Positions 20,761-30,539 of a stretch of 34,820 nt of DNA are shown in pieces. The position numbers and the translations under genes are program-made. The DNA is from Chara braunii (lineage: Eukaryota > Streptophyta > Charophyceae > Charales > Characeae). The DNA lies in NCBI GenBank assembly GCA_003427395.1, contig BFEA01000117.1, forward strand, positions 889,087-923,906, given 5' to 3'. Each line of letters starts with the position of its first letter. The first letter of the stretch is position 1. Under the pieces are notes generated by a model. It was not told where the DNA came from. It saw only the letters and a program-made list of their open reading frames with translations, and did not search any database.

Positions 20761-22429
20761 AAGCAGAGCAACAACGAAATAAGCAGGGAGGTAAAAATAT
20801 ATTGAATAACATATAAATCGACACGTAGATGGGTAGGCCAAACACCAGTACAATAAGACACCGAACAACACATACAACCATAAATGCAACAAGAAACATC
20901 TAAACAATACTTTACAACCAACATAGTTGTTGCATATTGCAAGGGTAAGACCACTGCAATACACTTGGCAGATACTTGAGTGTCATAGGTGGTCTTAAAA
21001 CGGATGAGGGGTCACACACTCATGACCATTATGTAACGAGTCGCCATAACAATTAACCGTAGAGTTTTGCATGTTTGGAAGCTATACGAGTGGATTTGCA
21101 CCGCTTTTCACATATGTGGATTCATCTGACCTAAAAGACTAACCCTACAAAAAAAAAGTTATGAGGCGAAGATAATAATATACTAAACTCATGCATAAAA
21201 TTAATTAAAAAAAAGGTTTAATGCCCACAGGTACTTGTCATAGTCGACTGACATATGACCATTTTGGGAGATTAACACCTTAAGTGATAATTCCTGTACA
21301 GATCCGGTTGGGACGTTCAACCATGCATACCCCCAATGCTCCATTGTACAAGAAAAGTGGTCCAATAATTTATGCAAAAATTGTCATATGAGGATCGGTA
21401 GCCCGACGGATATACACCCACCTAGGGATGATGATAACTCTTAAGTGGATGTAAGTTGTACTTTACGGAACACTACTCTGTTTTTTTTTTTGCTTTTCTT
21501 GTAAAGAGTCATATAAGGAATAACTGACACATTAGGCTGCAACAACAGAACTCCATTTTATTTGGATTGTTGTTTTTTCAACATGTACTATGCATGTCAT
21601 GACTTAGAGGACTCTAGTGAGGGATAATGCGTTCGACATATAGTGCTATTATCAAAGAATTTGACTCTCCGTCGAAATTCTTAGTGAATGAACTTTGATC
21701 AAAAAATGTTTCTCATTTAGGCAAAACAATAATTTGAATCAAGTTAATAAATTAGTTGAAAATTGTATAGCAATTTTTTTAGTATATATATATTATAAGC
21801 ATACTAGATCCAGTGTCAAAATATTTTATGCTCAAGACTTTGTCAATTAAGTAAACTATATTCAACTTAGTATATATGTAAGGCAGTAAGTAAATAAAAA
21901 GTACACTATGATATTATTGTTGTTACTATTTTGACCACCGTTTACAGCGTGTAGGTTTATATGTTGCAAATTGTATAAAATGATATCAATGCACTTCAAT
22001 AAATTTGTTAGTATTCTTTATTGTTGCTATATACTTAGATATTTTATCCGAGATTTGTTGGATTCTAATTCAATATGTTTAAGAGTACCAGACCCGTGAA
22101 GGTTTTAATGAGTGAAGTTTCGTCTGTCTGCTAAAATTTTTAATGAATCATGTGTGGATGTGCTTACATTTTGAGGGTTCGACAATCCTATATCGAAGAC
22201 GACTCACTATTATAGAGTCTGAAAAACGGTTGTTGAACTGAAAAATGGTAGTTGAATGGTAAAATTATTGAATATATTATGCCCACCCAAAGGGTCTATT
22301 AATATTAAACTTAGTAAACACGATATTCATAGGCTCAAACCGACTTGTTACCTTTCAATAATGATGATGTGTAGTTGTGAGACCATTGAACGATGACTTG
22401 ACAATTTTAAGAGACCCCCATATACAAAT
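20761..22429. other. AT-rich sequence, nothing identified
   Basis: No open frame of note. AACTCTTAAGTGGATGTAAG at about 21,438 resembles AACTTCTTAGGTGGAGGTAA at about 23,330, so a fragment of one dispersed repeat probably occurs at both places. Confidence 0.4.
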
Positions 22430-22804
22430 GTGTGAGGATGAGTGCATTTTATATGAATCATATGATATTAGATGTTATTATCTCTCACAAGATACCTTTA
22501 GATTAAAAATATTAAGTTGTGTAATGACTATCGATATATATGCTGTCTCTTATACACATCTAGATGTGTATAAGAGACAGGTGTGAGGATGAGTGCATTT
22601 TATATGAATCATATGATATTAGATGTTATTATCTCTCACAAGATACCTTTAGATTAAAAATATTAAGTTGTGTAATGACTATCGATATAAATGTGTGAGG
22701 ATGAGTGCATTTTATATGAATCATATGATATTAGATGTTATTATCTCTCACAAGATACCTTTAGATTAAAAATATTAAGTTGTGTAATGACTATCGATAT
22801 ATAT
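22430..22804 (+). repeat. 112-bp repeat, three near-identical copies
   Basis: Copies start at 22,430, 22,581 and 22,693 with GTGTGAGGATGAGTGCATTT. They are identical except for one base near their ends (GATATATAT against GATATAAAT). Copies 2 and 3 abut. Copies 1 and 2 are separated only by the 38-bp adapter junction at 22,543-22,580. In a window where other repeats are diverged, such near-identity next to an adapter makes at least part of this array an assembly artefact. Confidence 0.9.
22543..22580. other. Tn5 mosaic-end pair: Nextera mate-pair junction (artefact)
   Basis: CTGTCTCTTATACACATCT is followed immediately by its own reverse complement, AGATGTGTATAAGAGACAG. These are the 19-bp engineered Tn5 mosaic ends, and this back-to-back order is the circularisation junction of Nextera mate-pair libraries. 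Read as protein it gives VSYTHLDVYKRQ within the 22,377-22,586 frame, a peptide familiar from contaminated gene models. It is not natural DNA of this organism, and any gene model or repeat spanning it is unreliable. Confidence 0.97.
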
Positions 22805-23048
22805 GTATGAATTTTTTTCCTTATGCATCATAAAAACATTACATGAAATTCAGATATGATATTCAACCAGAGGGGAATCGATAAACAAACCTTTAAGGGA
22901 TAAAATATTTTCTAAAATGAAATCGGTGTGTAGAGTATATTATAAGAGGATTACAATTCTTAGTTGTTATTTTCTCATAAGTGGGTCGAGTAAGACACAA
23001 TGAAATTGCGTAAATAATAATAAAACCTAATACACTATCTTCACGTAA

Positions 23049-23051
<3 letters not shown>

Positions 23052-23089
<38 letters not shown>
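23052..23089. repeat. (AT)n microsatellite
   Basis: About 18 AT units. Confidence 0.95.
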
Positions 23090-24284
23090 AAATAGGAAGA
23101 ATAAATATTTTTCGTGGTTAGATAATTGACCTAGTTGACTTGCGTAAGACCGCTTACAAAGACCACCACACTATGTGATGATTATCGTATGGGTCTGGTT
23201 CAAATATTTAATTATATATATTATTTATGATATAACGTAAGAAACATAGTAGGTTAGTTCACCTCTAGCAAGGCATGTAAGAACCACAACAAGTAGATTG
23301 GCAGTTCTACATGGATATGGTCGTCGTATAACTTCTTAGGTGGAGGTAAGTTGTATCTCGTGGAACTATGTTGTGTCCTCGAGAGATTTGAGAAGTATTA
23401 TTTGCGCACTTGACAAGAGCAACGAAGTTTTATTACATTTGAGGAAAAAAATGTCCTCTAACAGCTATAGGATGCAACTAAGAGAACCCTTTACTTTCAG
23501 AGTGAGTTCAACGATAAATGAGGGGATGAAAATGATTTTATTTTTCGTGGAGAAGAGTACAAAATTATTAAGGCCAAATGTACGACCTTGATGAAAGGAA
23601 AATCTCAATTTCTATATCGGCCGCAAAAATATGTAAGCTTCATCTCATAAGCTGCTCCTTCAAAACTAAAACACAACCTTGAGGGGTTGGGCAAACCCAA
23701 GTTAACAACGAAAAAAATTATAACGGGTGCAAACATGATAAAGTAATGATCATAGGAAAAAAAATCCCTTGATGAGACCTTAGCATTAAAATGTCAAGTC
23801 CCGCTTTGAAAATATAAGTCTAAGACCCAAAGAAATAACCTTAGATGACCTAATAAGAATTGATTTTGACCAATACAAGTTGGAAAATGACTATTGAAAA
23901 ACAAAACACGAATCAATGTCAAAATGATATTAAAATAATAAAATTTAACTTTGGATTATATCCAAGGCTAATTTATAATCTTAAATTATGATATAAGGTA
24001 AACTCTAAAAATTAAGCCAAGAAACAAAAAAAAAACTAATAGAAGTGAACCTTGTTAAGTTTTATAGCCAATTTATTTCAAATCGTAGCTTCAAAGAAAA
24101 TCATAAGAGATAACTGTGAATGTCATGGTGAATAAAGCTTTTAAGTCTTTATTTCCAATGAGGCTAGGGTCATATTGCCTCTAAATGTCAAAAACGGTTT
24201 CATATTTGGATTGAATTTGACAAACTTCTAAATTAGTTTTACTTAAAAAAAAGAGTGATGTAGCGAGAGTAGGCAAAAGATTCT

Positions 24285-24402
24285 ACCTCGACCTGTGCTT
24301 GTGCAACTTTTACCCTTAAACATTCTACTTTGAAAAAGGTTTAACCTCGACCTTCGTTTGTACAATTTTTACCCTTAAACATTATAGTTTTATAAAACAC
24401 GT
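24285..24402 (+). repeat. 59-bp tandem pair
   Basis: ACCTCGACC...TTTACCCTTAAACATT starts at 24,285 and again at 24,344 with a handful of differences. Confidence 0.85.
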
Positions 24403-24872
24403 GTTATAATATTCCTTTGAAGTTAGCAACATAGTCCGAAACTTTGAAAATAAGAGATGTGAAGCTTGTGGTACAAACATCTAAGAATCAACAAATAAAG
24501 AAAAATAAAAAAAAACAGTACAAAACCTTAATAGAAAAATATTTTTTTAGTTAAAATTATGATTCTAAAATTTCAACGAAATATAACTTTATTATCTGTT
24601 AGCCCACATGTGTAAAAATTGAATACATAACATACCATAAAACACATATATTATCCTCCTTCAAAAAAAAAAAAATGAAGAAAAAAAAAACCAATATGAC
24701 GTTTCCAATGAAAAGTTGGCAAAGCATAACACCCTATTAACCATATTTGTGAGAAAAGGAAGAGGGAAAAAAACAATCTTGTTACAGCAGGTAACCTATA
24801 TATGAGTTTTTTTGTATTATATTCGACACCGAGCCTAACTTTGCAGGAATTATCGCTATTGTTTTCGTCTCC

Positions 24873-24951
24873 TAGCTAGCCAACTAAGTCCCAAATCAAT
24901 AAAATCGGACCGTAGCTAGCAAACTTAGTCGAAGATTGTTAAAACCGGACC
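24873..24951 (+). repeat. 39-bp tandem pair
   Basis: TAGCTAGCCAACTAAGTC... (24,873-24,911) and TAGCTAGCAAACTTAGTC... (24,913-24,951) both end in CGGACC. Confidence 0.85.
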
Positions 24952-25354
24952 CATTAATTTATTTTGGTGGTAGGAACCTAGTGTATTGCTCACATTTTCA
25001 GCTTTAACAAGCACAAACTTTCAAATAGCATGAACAAGCATGTGTGAAACTAAGAAAATGATAACGTTGACATCAATAGGGCCAAATATGAACGCACAAT
25101 AATAAATGTTCACTTAACAAGCGGTTGTTTATGCTCTTAGACAAACTAAGTAAAATACAATGACAAGGTACCATCCCATTTGGTCAAACAAATTGTCCGA
25201 GATAATATACCTGATTAGATAGACACACAAAATCAAACTTGGAGAACCGACTATTCGAAAATATAAAAATTAAATTGGTTGACTTGGAGAACCGACAAAT
25301 TGTCCAGTGCGGGAAGGTTGACTACTTTGAGTTTTTTTTCCATCTCCATTTCTG

Positions 25355-25620
25355 TTTTTTTTTTTTTTTTTTTTTTAAATTATAAACAATTGGTCCATCT
25401 ATTAGTGGGAAGCATCACCTTGGTGGAAACTAGGTCGAAAGTTCCTCTTAATGGGACCTTCCATGTCCTCCGTCCCCGACCAGATCACCTCCCTTAGAGC
25501 TCTCTCTCATTTGAATCACCCAACCAGTCTTTGGAAAATCTTTGAATTGTTTTGTTAATATCATTTTTTTTAGAGATATTTTTGAGATTGTTTTTTGTGG
25601 TTGCCCAATGAGCTTTGATC
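25355..25620 (-). mobile_element. LINE 3'-end fragment (minus strand)
   Basis: On the minus strand, TTTCCACCAAGGTGATGCTT followed by CCCACTAATAGATGGACC leads, after a short AT-rich stretch, to a 22-base A run (T run 25,355-25,376 on +). The same terminal sequence closes LINE A (TGCTCCCCACCAATAGATGG on the minus strand, 25,742-25,761), so this is another 3' end of the same family. The 61-codon minus frame 25,448-25,633 precedes it but is not recognisable. It may be the displaced tail of LINE B, with LINE A inserted in between, or an independent truncated copy. Confidence 0.6.
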
Positions 25621-25634
25621 TCTTTTCAATCAAA

Positions 25635-25635
<1 letters not shown>

Positions 25636-25671
<36 letters not shown>

Positions 25672-25672
25672 G
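25636..25672 (-). other. LINE A 3' tail (TAA)n plus A run
   Basis: A T run followed by (ATT)n on +, that is (AAT)n then A12 on the minus strand. It marks the 3' end of LINE A. TAA-type tails are common in plant LINEs and SINEs. Confidence 0.8.
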
Positions 25673-25691
25673 TTTTTTAAACGCCCTCGCC

Positions 25692-25731
25692 AGTGTTAGT
25701 GGTGCTGATAAGACCAGACACCACTAACACT
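25692..25731 (-). other. 13-bp hairpin next to LINE A tail
   Basis: AGTGTTAGTGGTG (25,692-25,704) and CACCACTAACACT (25,719-25,731) are perfect reverse complements around a 14-base loop, about 20 bases before the tail. A structured 3' end can be the feature a LINE reverse transcriptase recognises. No equivalent hairpin is seen at the other two related 3' ends in this window. Confidence 0.75.
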
Positions 25732-26029
25732 TGGGGAGCGGCTCCATCTATTGGTGGGGAGCATTACCCGCTGGAAAACGGGTCCAGCGTCCCATATACA
25801 AAACGAGATTTGGAGTATAGCAAAACATGATTGTATGAGGTTCCTGCCAGCATTGATTACCCTGGGATTCAGGGGAGGCTATTGGAGAGAGGGGGGAACC
25901 TCTTCGTCCTGAAACCGGCGCCAGATCCCTGCTGCTACAGACTAGTTCCTCGCTCCCCCTACCTATGAGTACTTTGACCCGCGTACTACAACGCTTTTTT
26001 TTTTGCTCTAAACTGTTTTTTTTTTTTTT

Positions 26030-26756
26030 TCCACATAGGTAATACAAAACAGGAACACGCCTCTTCCCATTAGGGCTGGAAGATCCTTCGCCACTGCTGC
26101 CATAGAGATAACTTCCTTGATATAACTGCTAGTCATATCATCCTCTGAGAATTGTAAACCTTAAGCTAGATCCGCCTCTTCAGCCCTTCATTGGGCCGCC
26201 TGTTGTTGTCCATAACACCTGGTAGTCTAGCTACTCCCTTGAACCACACCACCGTTCCCTGCTTTCCAAGACTTCCCCTTTTATACCATTCTACATTTTC
26301 ATCACTCTCCTCCATACCATGCCTTGCAAACTAGACAATTTGAAGGGGGAGAAAAAAGTTTGGGAACATGTCACTTGGTCGCATTGGAGTTGCGTTATCT
26401 AGCTTGGTCCAATCATTGAAGAGGAGTTTGTAGTCTCTGGTTATCTCGTTGTTGTCCGGCTCCCCCGTTTGCCCCCCCTTTTCCTTTTTCCATTTCACTT
26501 TCCCCAAACTGCCCCCCGTTTCCCCTCTGAGCCATTCTTTGCATAATACTTGTATTTTTTGCTTTATTTCGTTCTGAGTATGGATGTATTTGATCTGCAT
26601 TTTGACTTCCTCCCACCATGCTGTTATATTTGTTTGGATCTGTTGTTGTATGCTCTCCGTGAATTTTGGTCCATTTAACCTCACACTCTCCATTTCATAG
26701 GTGCAGCGGCGCCTCCATAGTGTCCACAGTACTGCACTTCGTCCTTGTTTGAACAT
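26030..26756 (-). pseudogene. LINE A ORF2 C-terminal region
   Basis: Opens with VLWTLWRRRCTYE, equivalent to MWTLWYKQCVHE in LINE B, which in plant LINEs follows the zinc-finger-like segment. It continues through a Lys/Gln-rich, probably helical stretch (residues ~35-75 of the 26,331-26,756 frame). After a frame change coding-like sequence continues on the minus strand to about 26,175 (VVWFKGVARLPGV) and again from about 26,155 to 26,030 (SSYIKEVISMAAVAKDL). At least one stop interrupts it near 26,168. Function beyond belonging to the C-terminus of the retrotransposon protein is unknown. Confidence 0.65.
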
Positions 26757-26813
26757 GTTGAAAATGAAGTCGTCAGATTATTCCGAGGGCCATTTTTCAA
26801 ATAGCAAGGCTTT

Positions 26814-27191
26814 CTAGTCCCATGGCCAGGGTGACCCTGTTCCGAGCTGGTCCCAGACTCTATCCCACCACCGCCAGAGCCAGACCGCTTCTATTTGCCA
26901 CTGCAGAGAGACCAAATTGGCATGTTTCCTTTTAGTTAGTTGGAACCATTTGATGTTTCTAAGTGCATCTTTGCTAATGTTCAACTGTTTCATCCATCTC
27001 GCTTCCACCCGGTAAAGTAAATTGATTTTTGGCCGGAGCAGTCGGTATGTTGCTTTAACAATAATGCTATACAACGTTTTAGTATTGGTTCTGCCCCCCC
27101 CCCTTGTATTCGTCCATACCCACTCCAGAGGGTCCATGAGCAGTCGAGTTATCGGCGTATCTGGGGAGAACGCCACCCATCTGTCCTTCAC
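26814..27191 (-). pseudogene. LINE A ORF2, region after the thumb
   Basis: A 125-codon frame aligning by eye with LINE B 30,679-31,125: DPLEWV against DPEEWV; RPKINLL..EARWMKQLNI against KPKVDMLAVIQERWARHLNI. This is the segment between the reverse transcriptase and the cysteine/histidine finger. The finger present in LINE B (CKAC...HIFMQC) is not seen here; the frame goes from HANLVSLQW directly to VWLWRWWDRVWDQL, so LINE A has probably lost it by deletion. The frame is separated from neighbouring ORF2 pieces by frameshifts. Confidence 0.7.
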
Positions 27192-27233
27192 CCTTAGAAC
27201 TCTTATTCTTGAGAGTTCGTCCTTTCCGACGAA

Positions 27234-27560
27234 TTATATCTGTTCAGGATTGTTTTTTTGGAGTGAGTTGTCCTTACCTATTGTGAATGTATCTACCACT
27301 ACCGGCCCCTTTGGGTCGCAACACACTACATTGCCCTCCTCCCCCTGACGACCCCGAATTAATACCCAGTCAGATTTTTGTATTGAGGACCCCTTTCTCA
27401 GAATTTTCCACCAGTTCAAGGGGATGCATTTTATTAGCTTATCCAACGCTTCCTTTGGTCTGTGGCAATACCTCAATTTTTCCTTGAGTTGATCTCGAGT
27501 AATCCAGTCCCTCCTGTCCGCATCCCAGATATCTCCTATTCTAAGTACCCCCCTCTTCAC
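27234..27560 (-). pseudogene. LINE A ORF2 middle fragment
   Basis: A 108-codon frame (RIGDIWDADRRDWITRDQL, then KCIPLNWWKILRKG). 'Dl.d...WI...L...' motifs of this kind lie between the reverse transcriptase and the zinc-finger-like domain in plant LINE proteins. Order and strand agree with the rest of LINE A. Broken from its neighbours by stops. Confidence 0.65.
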
Positions 27561-28021
27561 CCATCCTTTCCATGGGGAGTCCGTGCAATGCAGTGCTTGA
27601 CCTCCGAATTAGTTATCCCTCTATTCCCGAACAGTGGTTGTTGGCTCACCTCTTCCCATCTTTCTGGTTGGGTTTTGTCTGGTAGGGGAAGGTTCCTCCA
27701 TATCTGTAGCAGTGTTGGTCAGAAGGGGTCATTGCGCAGATCCTTCCTTGCCTCTTGTTCTGGTGAACCAACTAAGGAATTTTCCTGCCGAGACCGTCAC
27801 CGTGGAATTGGCCATTCTCTGTTTTCAATCCATATGAGTGGGTTGATGTAGGTCGGTGTTTCCGGGGCTAATCTTGAGATCTATTCCAAGGCCAAGTCTT
27901 TCCATGAGATCTATGGGCAGACGAGCAGGTACTTAAGCCATTGTATAGCCAGCGCCTTGGTTTGTGTTGTCGGGTCAATAATGGCCAATCCCCCTTTTGC
28001 TTTGGGTTGAATAATTACTTG

Positions 28022-28462
28022 TCATGCAACTGTGCTGAGTACATTGTGTTTTTCGTGATCCCCCCGCCATAAGAAAGCGACTAACTGTCGCTGGAAGGCT
28101 CTTAGGGTGGCCTTGTAGTTGTTAATGACAAGGGTTCTGCCAATCAGTGAGATATGTTTGTATTTCCGTAGTGCTAGCTTTTCCAGGGCAGGCCTGGTTA
28201 TCCATTCATTGTTGGTTTGTGGTCTGCCATTGACTGTCAATGAGACCCCCAAAACTTTGATCAAGGCTTCAGGCGGCAACCATCTAACTTTCTGTTGTTC
28301 CGGGGGCCTCCCACCTTGATGGTGGATCCACCATCCCAGAGTCTTATTCCCCCAATTGACTCTCATGTCGGATAAGGTACAGAAGCGGTCCATCATGTAC
28401 TGGACTCCTTCCATCGATTCTCGGGTTACGTCCACCATGAAGGTCAGATCATCCGCAAACAT
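28022..28462 (-). pseudogene. LINE A reverse transcriptase, catalytic FADD half
   Basis: The frame begins MFADDLTFMVDV: FADD at residues 2-5 is motif C, with the two catalytic aspartates that bind metal for DNA synthesis. Downstream follow the usual C-terminal palm/thumb blocks: MDRFCTLSDMRVNWGNKT (~25-42), KVLGVSLTVNG (~69-79) and GRTLVINN (~108-115). After GRTLVINN about a dozen residues present in LINE B (VVLASIWYKSTL...) are shortened, so a small deletion is likely. The upstream half is in another frame across a junction at about 28,480-28,495. Confidence 0.9.
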
Positions 28463-28484
28463 AGAGCAAACTGGGATAGCTTCT

Positions 28485-29159
28485 TTAGTCCTTATGGGTT
28501 CTCAAATTTGATGTCAATGCTTCCATGATGATCACAAAATAGAATGGGGTCAATGGATTCCTCTGTCTTACTGATCTTTGTAAGTTAATCGACGGTGTCA
28601 GGTTTTTGTTTACCATGACCATAGTTGTTGCGTTTTTATGAAGGATTTGCACCCACCATATAAATCTGGCTCCAAAATTAAAAATTTCCAAGCATTTGTC
28701 TAAGAATATCCAATCCGCGTGATCATAGGCCTTCTCAAAGTCAATGAAGATGATTCCAACGTTCCATTTGGACTGTCTTAACAGCTTAATCACTTCATTG
28801 ACTAACAAAATATTATCCTGGATGTTCCTGCTCTTGATAAATCTTGTATGGTTTGGATGTATGATATCTTCAAGCACCCTGGACAGGCGGTTTGCTAATG
28901 CTTTTGCCACCATCTTGTAGACCACTGTGAGAAGTGTGATTGGTCTGTAGTTCCTTATATTCGTCTTTGCTCCTTTTTTGTACAGGAGTGTTAAGACCCT
29001 TTGGCCTACAAATTCCCCTGTCCGGCCCTCCTCCCAAATTGCATTATAGTATCTCATTAGGTCTTCTGAAATGTCATCCCACATCACTTCCCAGAATTTT
29101 TGGGGAGACCATCTATGCCCGGGTTTTTTTCCTCTTCCATAAGTATGAGCGTTGTCCAT
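28485..29159 (-). pseudogene. LINE A reverse transcriptase, N-terminal half
   Basis: A 224-codon frame with NYRPITLL (residues 70-77), FIDFEKAYD (138-146, motif A, catalytic Asp 140) and motif B as RQRNPLTPFYF (198-208), where the family has RQGCPLSP; the Gly and Cys are replaced. The first ~20 residues are out-of-frame reading: the real frame upstream encodes EEEKNPGIDGLP on the minus strand and shifts within a C/A run near 29,095-29,105, so this ATG is not a true start. Reverse transcriptase and endonuclease together copy LINE RNA into nicked chromosomal DNA; this copy cannot make the whole enzyme. Confidence 0.92.
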
Positions 29160-29263
29160 ACCTCGCCTTTTGTAAGAGGTTTTTCTAATAGTTCCTTCTG
29201 TTGCTCTATCAATGTTACGGTGAGGGGGAGCAGAAACTCGTCAATTTCCTTCAGCCTCTGCGC

Positions 29264-29826
29264 CTGTGAAACCGCGCGTTAATTGAACGCGGGTTTTCCG
29301 TTCAGAAATTGAACGGAATGCACGCGCGTTCAATGAACGGGACCGAACGCGGAGTTCAATTCCGCGCGGGAAAAAAAAAAAAAAAAAACCCTCAAAAAAT
29401 TCCGAAAAAAAAACTATGTTATGAAGAAACATAAAATAAACAATATTTGCCTGAGAATTACATTTAAATTCGTTACCAAATTGGAAAAACAAATAGAAAA
29501 CAGAAAATAAAAAAAAGTAAAAAAAGAATTGAAATTAGTGAGCGAACACGATTTGACACCGCCATCTTTGGCGATTTTTCATTTTTTTTTGCCTTAGCAA
29601 AATGACTCCAAAATTGAGAGGCATGTACCTCACATCATAAAAAACTTATAAAACAAAAATCAGAAAAAAAAAGTTATTTTTAGGCATTAAAATATATATA
29701 TATTTTTAAATAAAAAAATAAAAAAATAATTGAACACTGTTCAATTTTGAACGCGAACGCGCAATCCGCGTTCAAAAGCACATTTGAACGCGAACGCGCG
29801 TTCACGGCGTTCAAACGGTTACACAG
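29264..29826. mobile_element. hAT-like non-autonomous DNA transposon inserted in LINE A
   Basis: 563 bp bounded by 11-bp terminal inverted repeats, CTGTGAAACCG (left) and CTGTGTAACCG (right, read inward), one mismatch. It is flanked by a perfect 8-bp target duplication, CTCTGCGC (29,256-29,263 and 29,827-29,834). Removing the element and one duplication restores the LINE reading frame on the minus strand (QPEAQ joins RLKEIDEF). An 8-bp duplication is the hallmark of the hAT superfamily. Both subterminal regions are crowded with GAACGCG/CGCGTTC words, and AAACGG lies beside the right end; subterminal transposase-binding repeats are typical of hAT elements. No transposase frame, so it would depend on a partner. 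Confidence 0.85.
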
Positions 29827-30345
29827 CTCTGCGCCTCTGGTTGGGACCCACACTCTGATGTGAAAAAGTTTTGAAATAAGTCCCTGACTAATTTTGTGCA
29901 CTCTAGTGTCGATGTAAGTAGCGGTCCTTCGTGGACGTTTGGGTCCTCCAAGGCTTCTATAGTCGATCGCCCAAGTTTTGTTTTGGTCATTGCGAAAAAT
30001 CTTGTGTCCATGGTTCGTTCTGTGTTGTGTTTGTGCAGTTTTTCCCATATCCTAATGCCCTGCCATCGGTGTTCCATTCGTTGCAGGATCTGGGTTTCTA
30101 ACCTTTGTATCTCATTGGCTATTTCTTTTAGCCCTGTGTCGTCACACCTATTATTTTCTTGTTGTTGGAGGTGTTGTAGTCAATGTGTTTTTTTTCGGAA
30201 TGAGCAGGGACGTGTTTAGTTTGTAAAATCCTTTCCCTTGATCTGGCTTCTTCCGGATTGAGAAGATGGCCAGACACATTGCATGCTCCTTCCCCGGGTG
30301 GGGGCTGGATGAGAATATTTCTGTCATTTGCAAAGGCCCTTGCAA
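29827..30345 (-). pseudogene. LINE A ORF2: end of endonuclease region and linker
   Basis: The minus strand reads GKGFYKLNTSLL near 30,200-30,240, the sequence that closes the endonuclease region in plant LINEs (a ...KLNTSLL-type motif). Then come IANEIQRLETQILQRMEHRW and WEKLHKHNTERTM, a helical linker leading to the reverse transcriptase. It is interrupted by the hAT-like element and resumes beyond it in the same frame. The catalytic endonuclease core is absent. The border with LINE B near 30,345 is placed by where LINE B-type C-terminal sequence stops and LINE A-type sequence starts, so it may be off by tens of bases. Confidence 0.7.
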
Positions 30346-30539
30346 TTCTTCTGAGTTGATAAATTGATCAACTAAATCTGGTCCCTCCAGTGCTACATCT
30401 TCCCTCTCATGTACACACTGTTTGTACCAAAGTGTCCACATGATCGCCTTTCTTCCCAGGTCGAATAGGTTGGATTAAAAGTTTGAGAGTTCCAACAGGG
30501 GTGGGTGGGACAGTGACCAAGTAAAATTGTTTTCCTGTC

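Larger units (their letters stand above)
22805..25354. other. AT-rich sequence with small repeats
   Basis: No gene recognised; the longest open frame (23,340-23,591, 83 codons) is unrecognised. Small structures are listed separately: an AT microsatellite (23,052), a 59-bp tandem pair (24,285) and a 39-bp tandem pair (24,873). ACTTGGAGAACCGAC is also repeated at about 25,238 and 25,279. Confidence 0.45.
25636..30345 (-). mobile_element. LINE A: L1-like non-LTR retrotransposon, decayed, 5' truncated
   Basis: On the minus strand, reading from about 30,345 down: end of the endonuclease region (KGFYKLNTSLL), linker, reverse transcriptase, C-terminal region, 3' UTR, then a (TAA)n/A tail (+ strand T run 25,636-25,647 and (ATT)n 25,648-25,672). 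The endonuclease core and any ORF1 are missing, so the copy is 5' truncated, as usual for target-primed reverse transcription. Several frameshifts and stops break ORF2, so it cannot be active. A 563-bp DNA transposon splits it at 29,264-29,826. The 3' UTR carries a stem-loop, GCTGGACCCGTTTTCCAGC (minus, about 25,771-25,789), and a 13-bp hairpin beside the tail. Confidence 0.88.

Noticed and set aside
20210-20964. Several minus-strand frames that look like multi-pass membrane proteins
   Set aside because: Leu/Cys/Ala-rich peptides arise from GGCAAC-type repeats; frames overlap in different phases and carry no family motif.
22377-22586. 69-codon open frame spanning the repeat
   Set aside because: Its C-terminus is the translation of the adapter junction (VSYTHLDVYKRQ), so the frame is artificial.
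28940-29188. Plus-strand frames opposite the LINE
   Set aside because: They are the antisense of the reverse transcriptase region.
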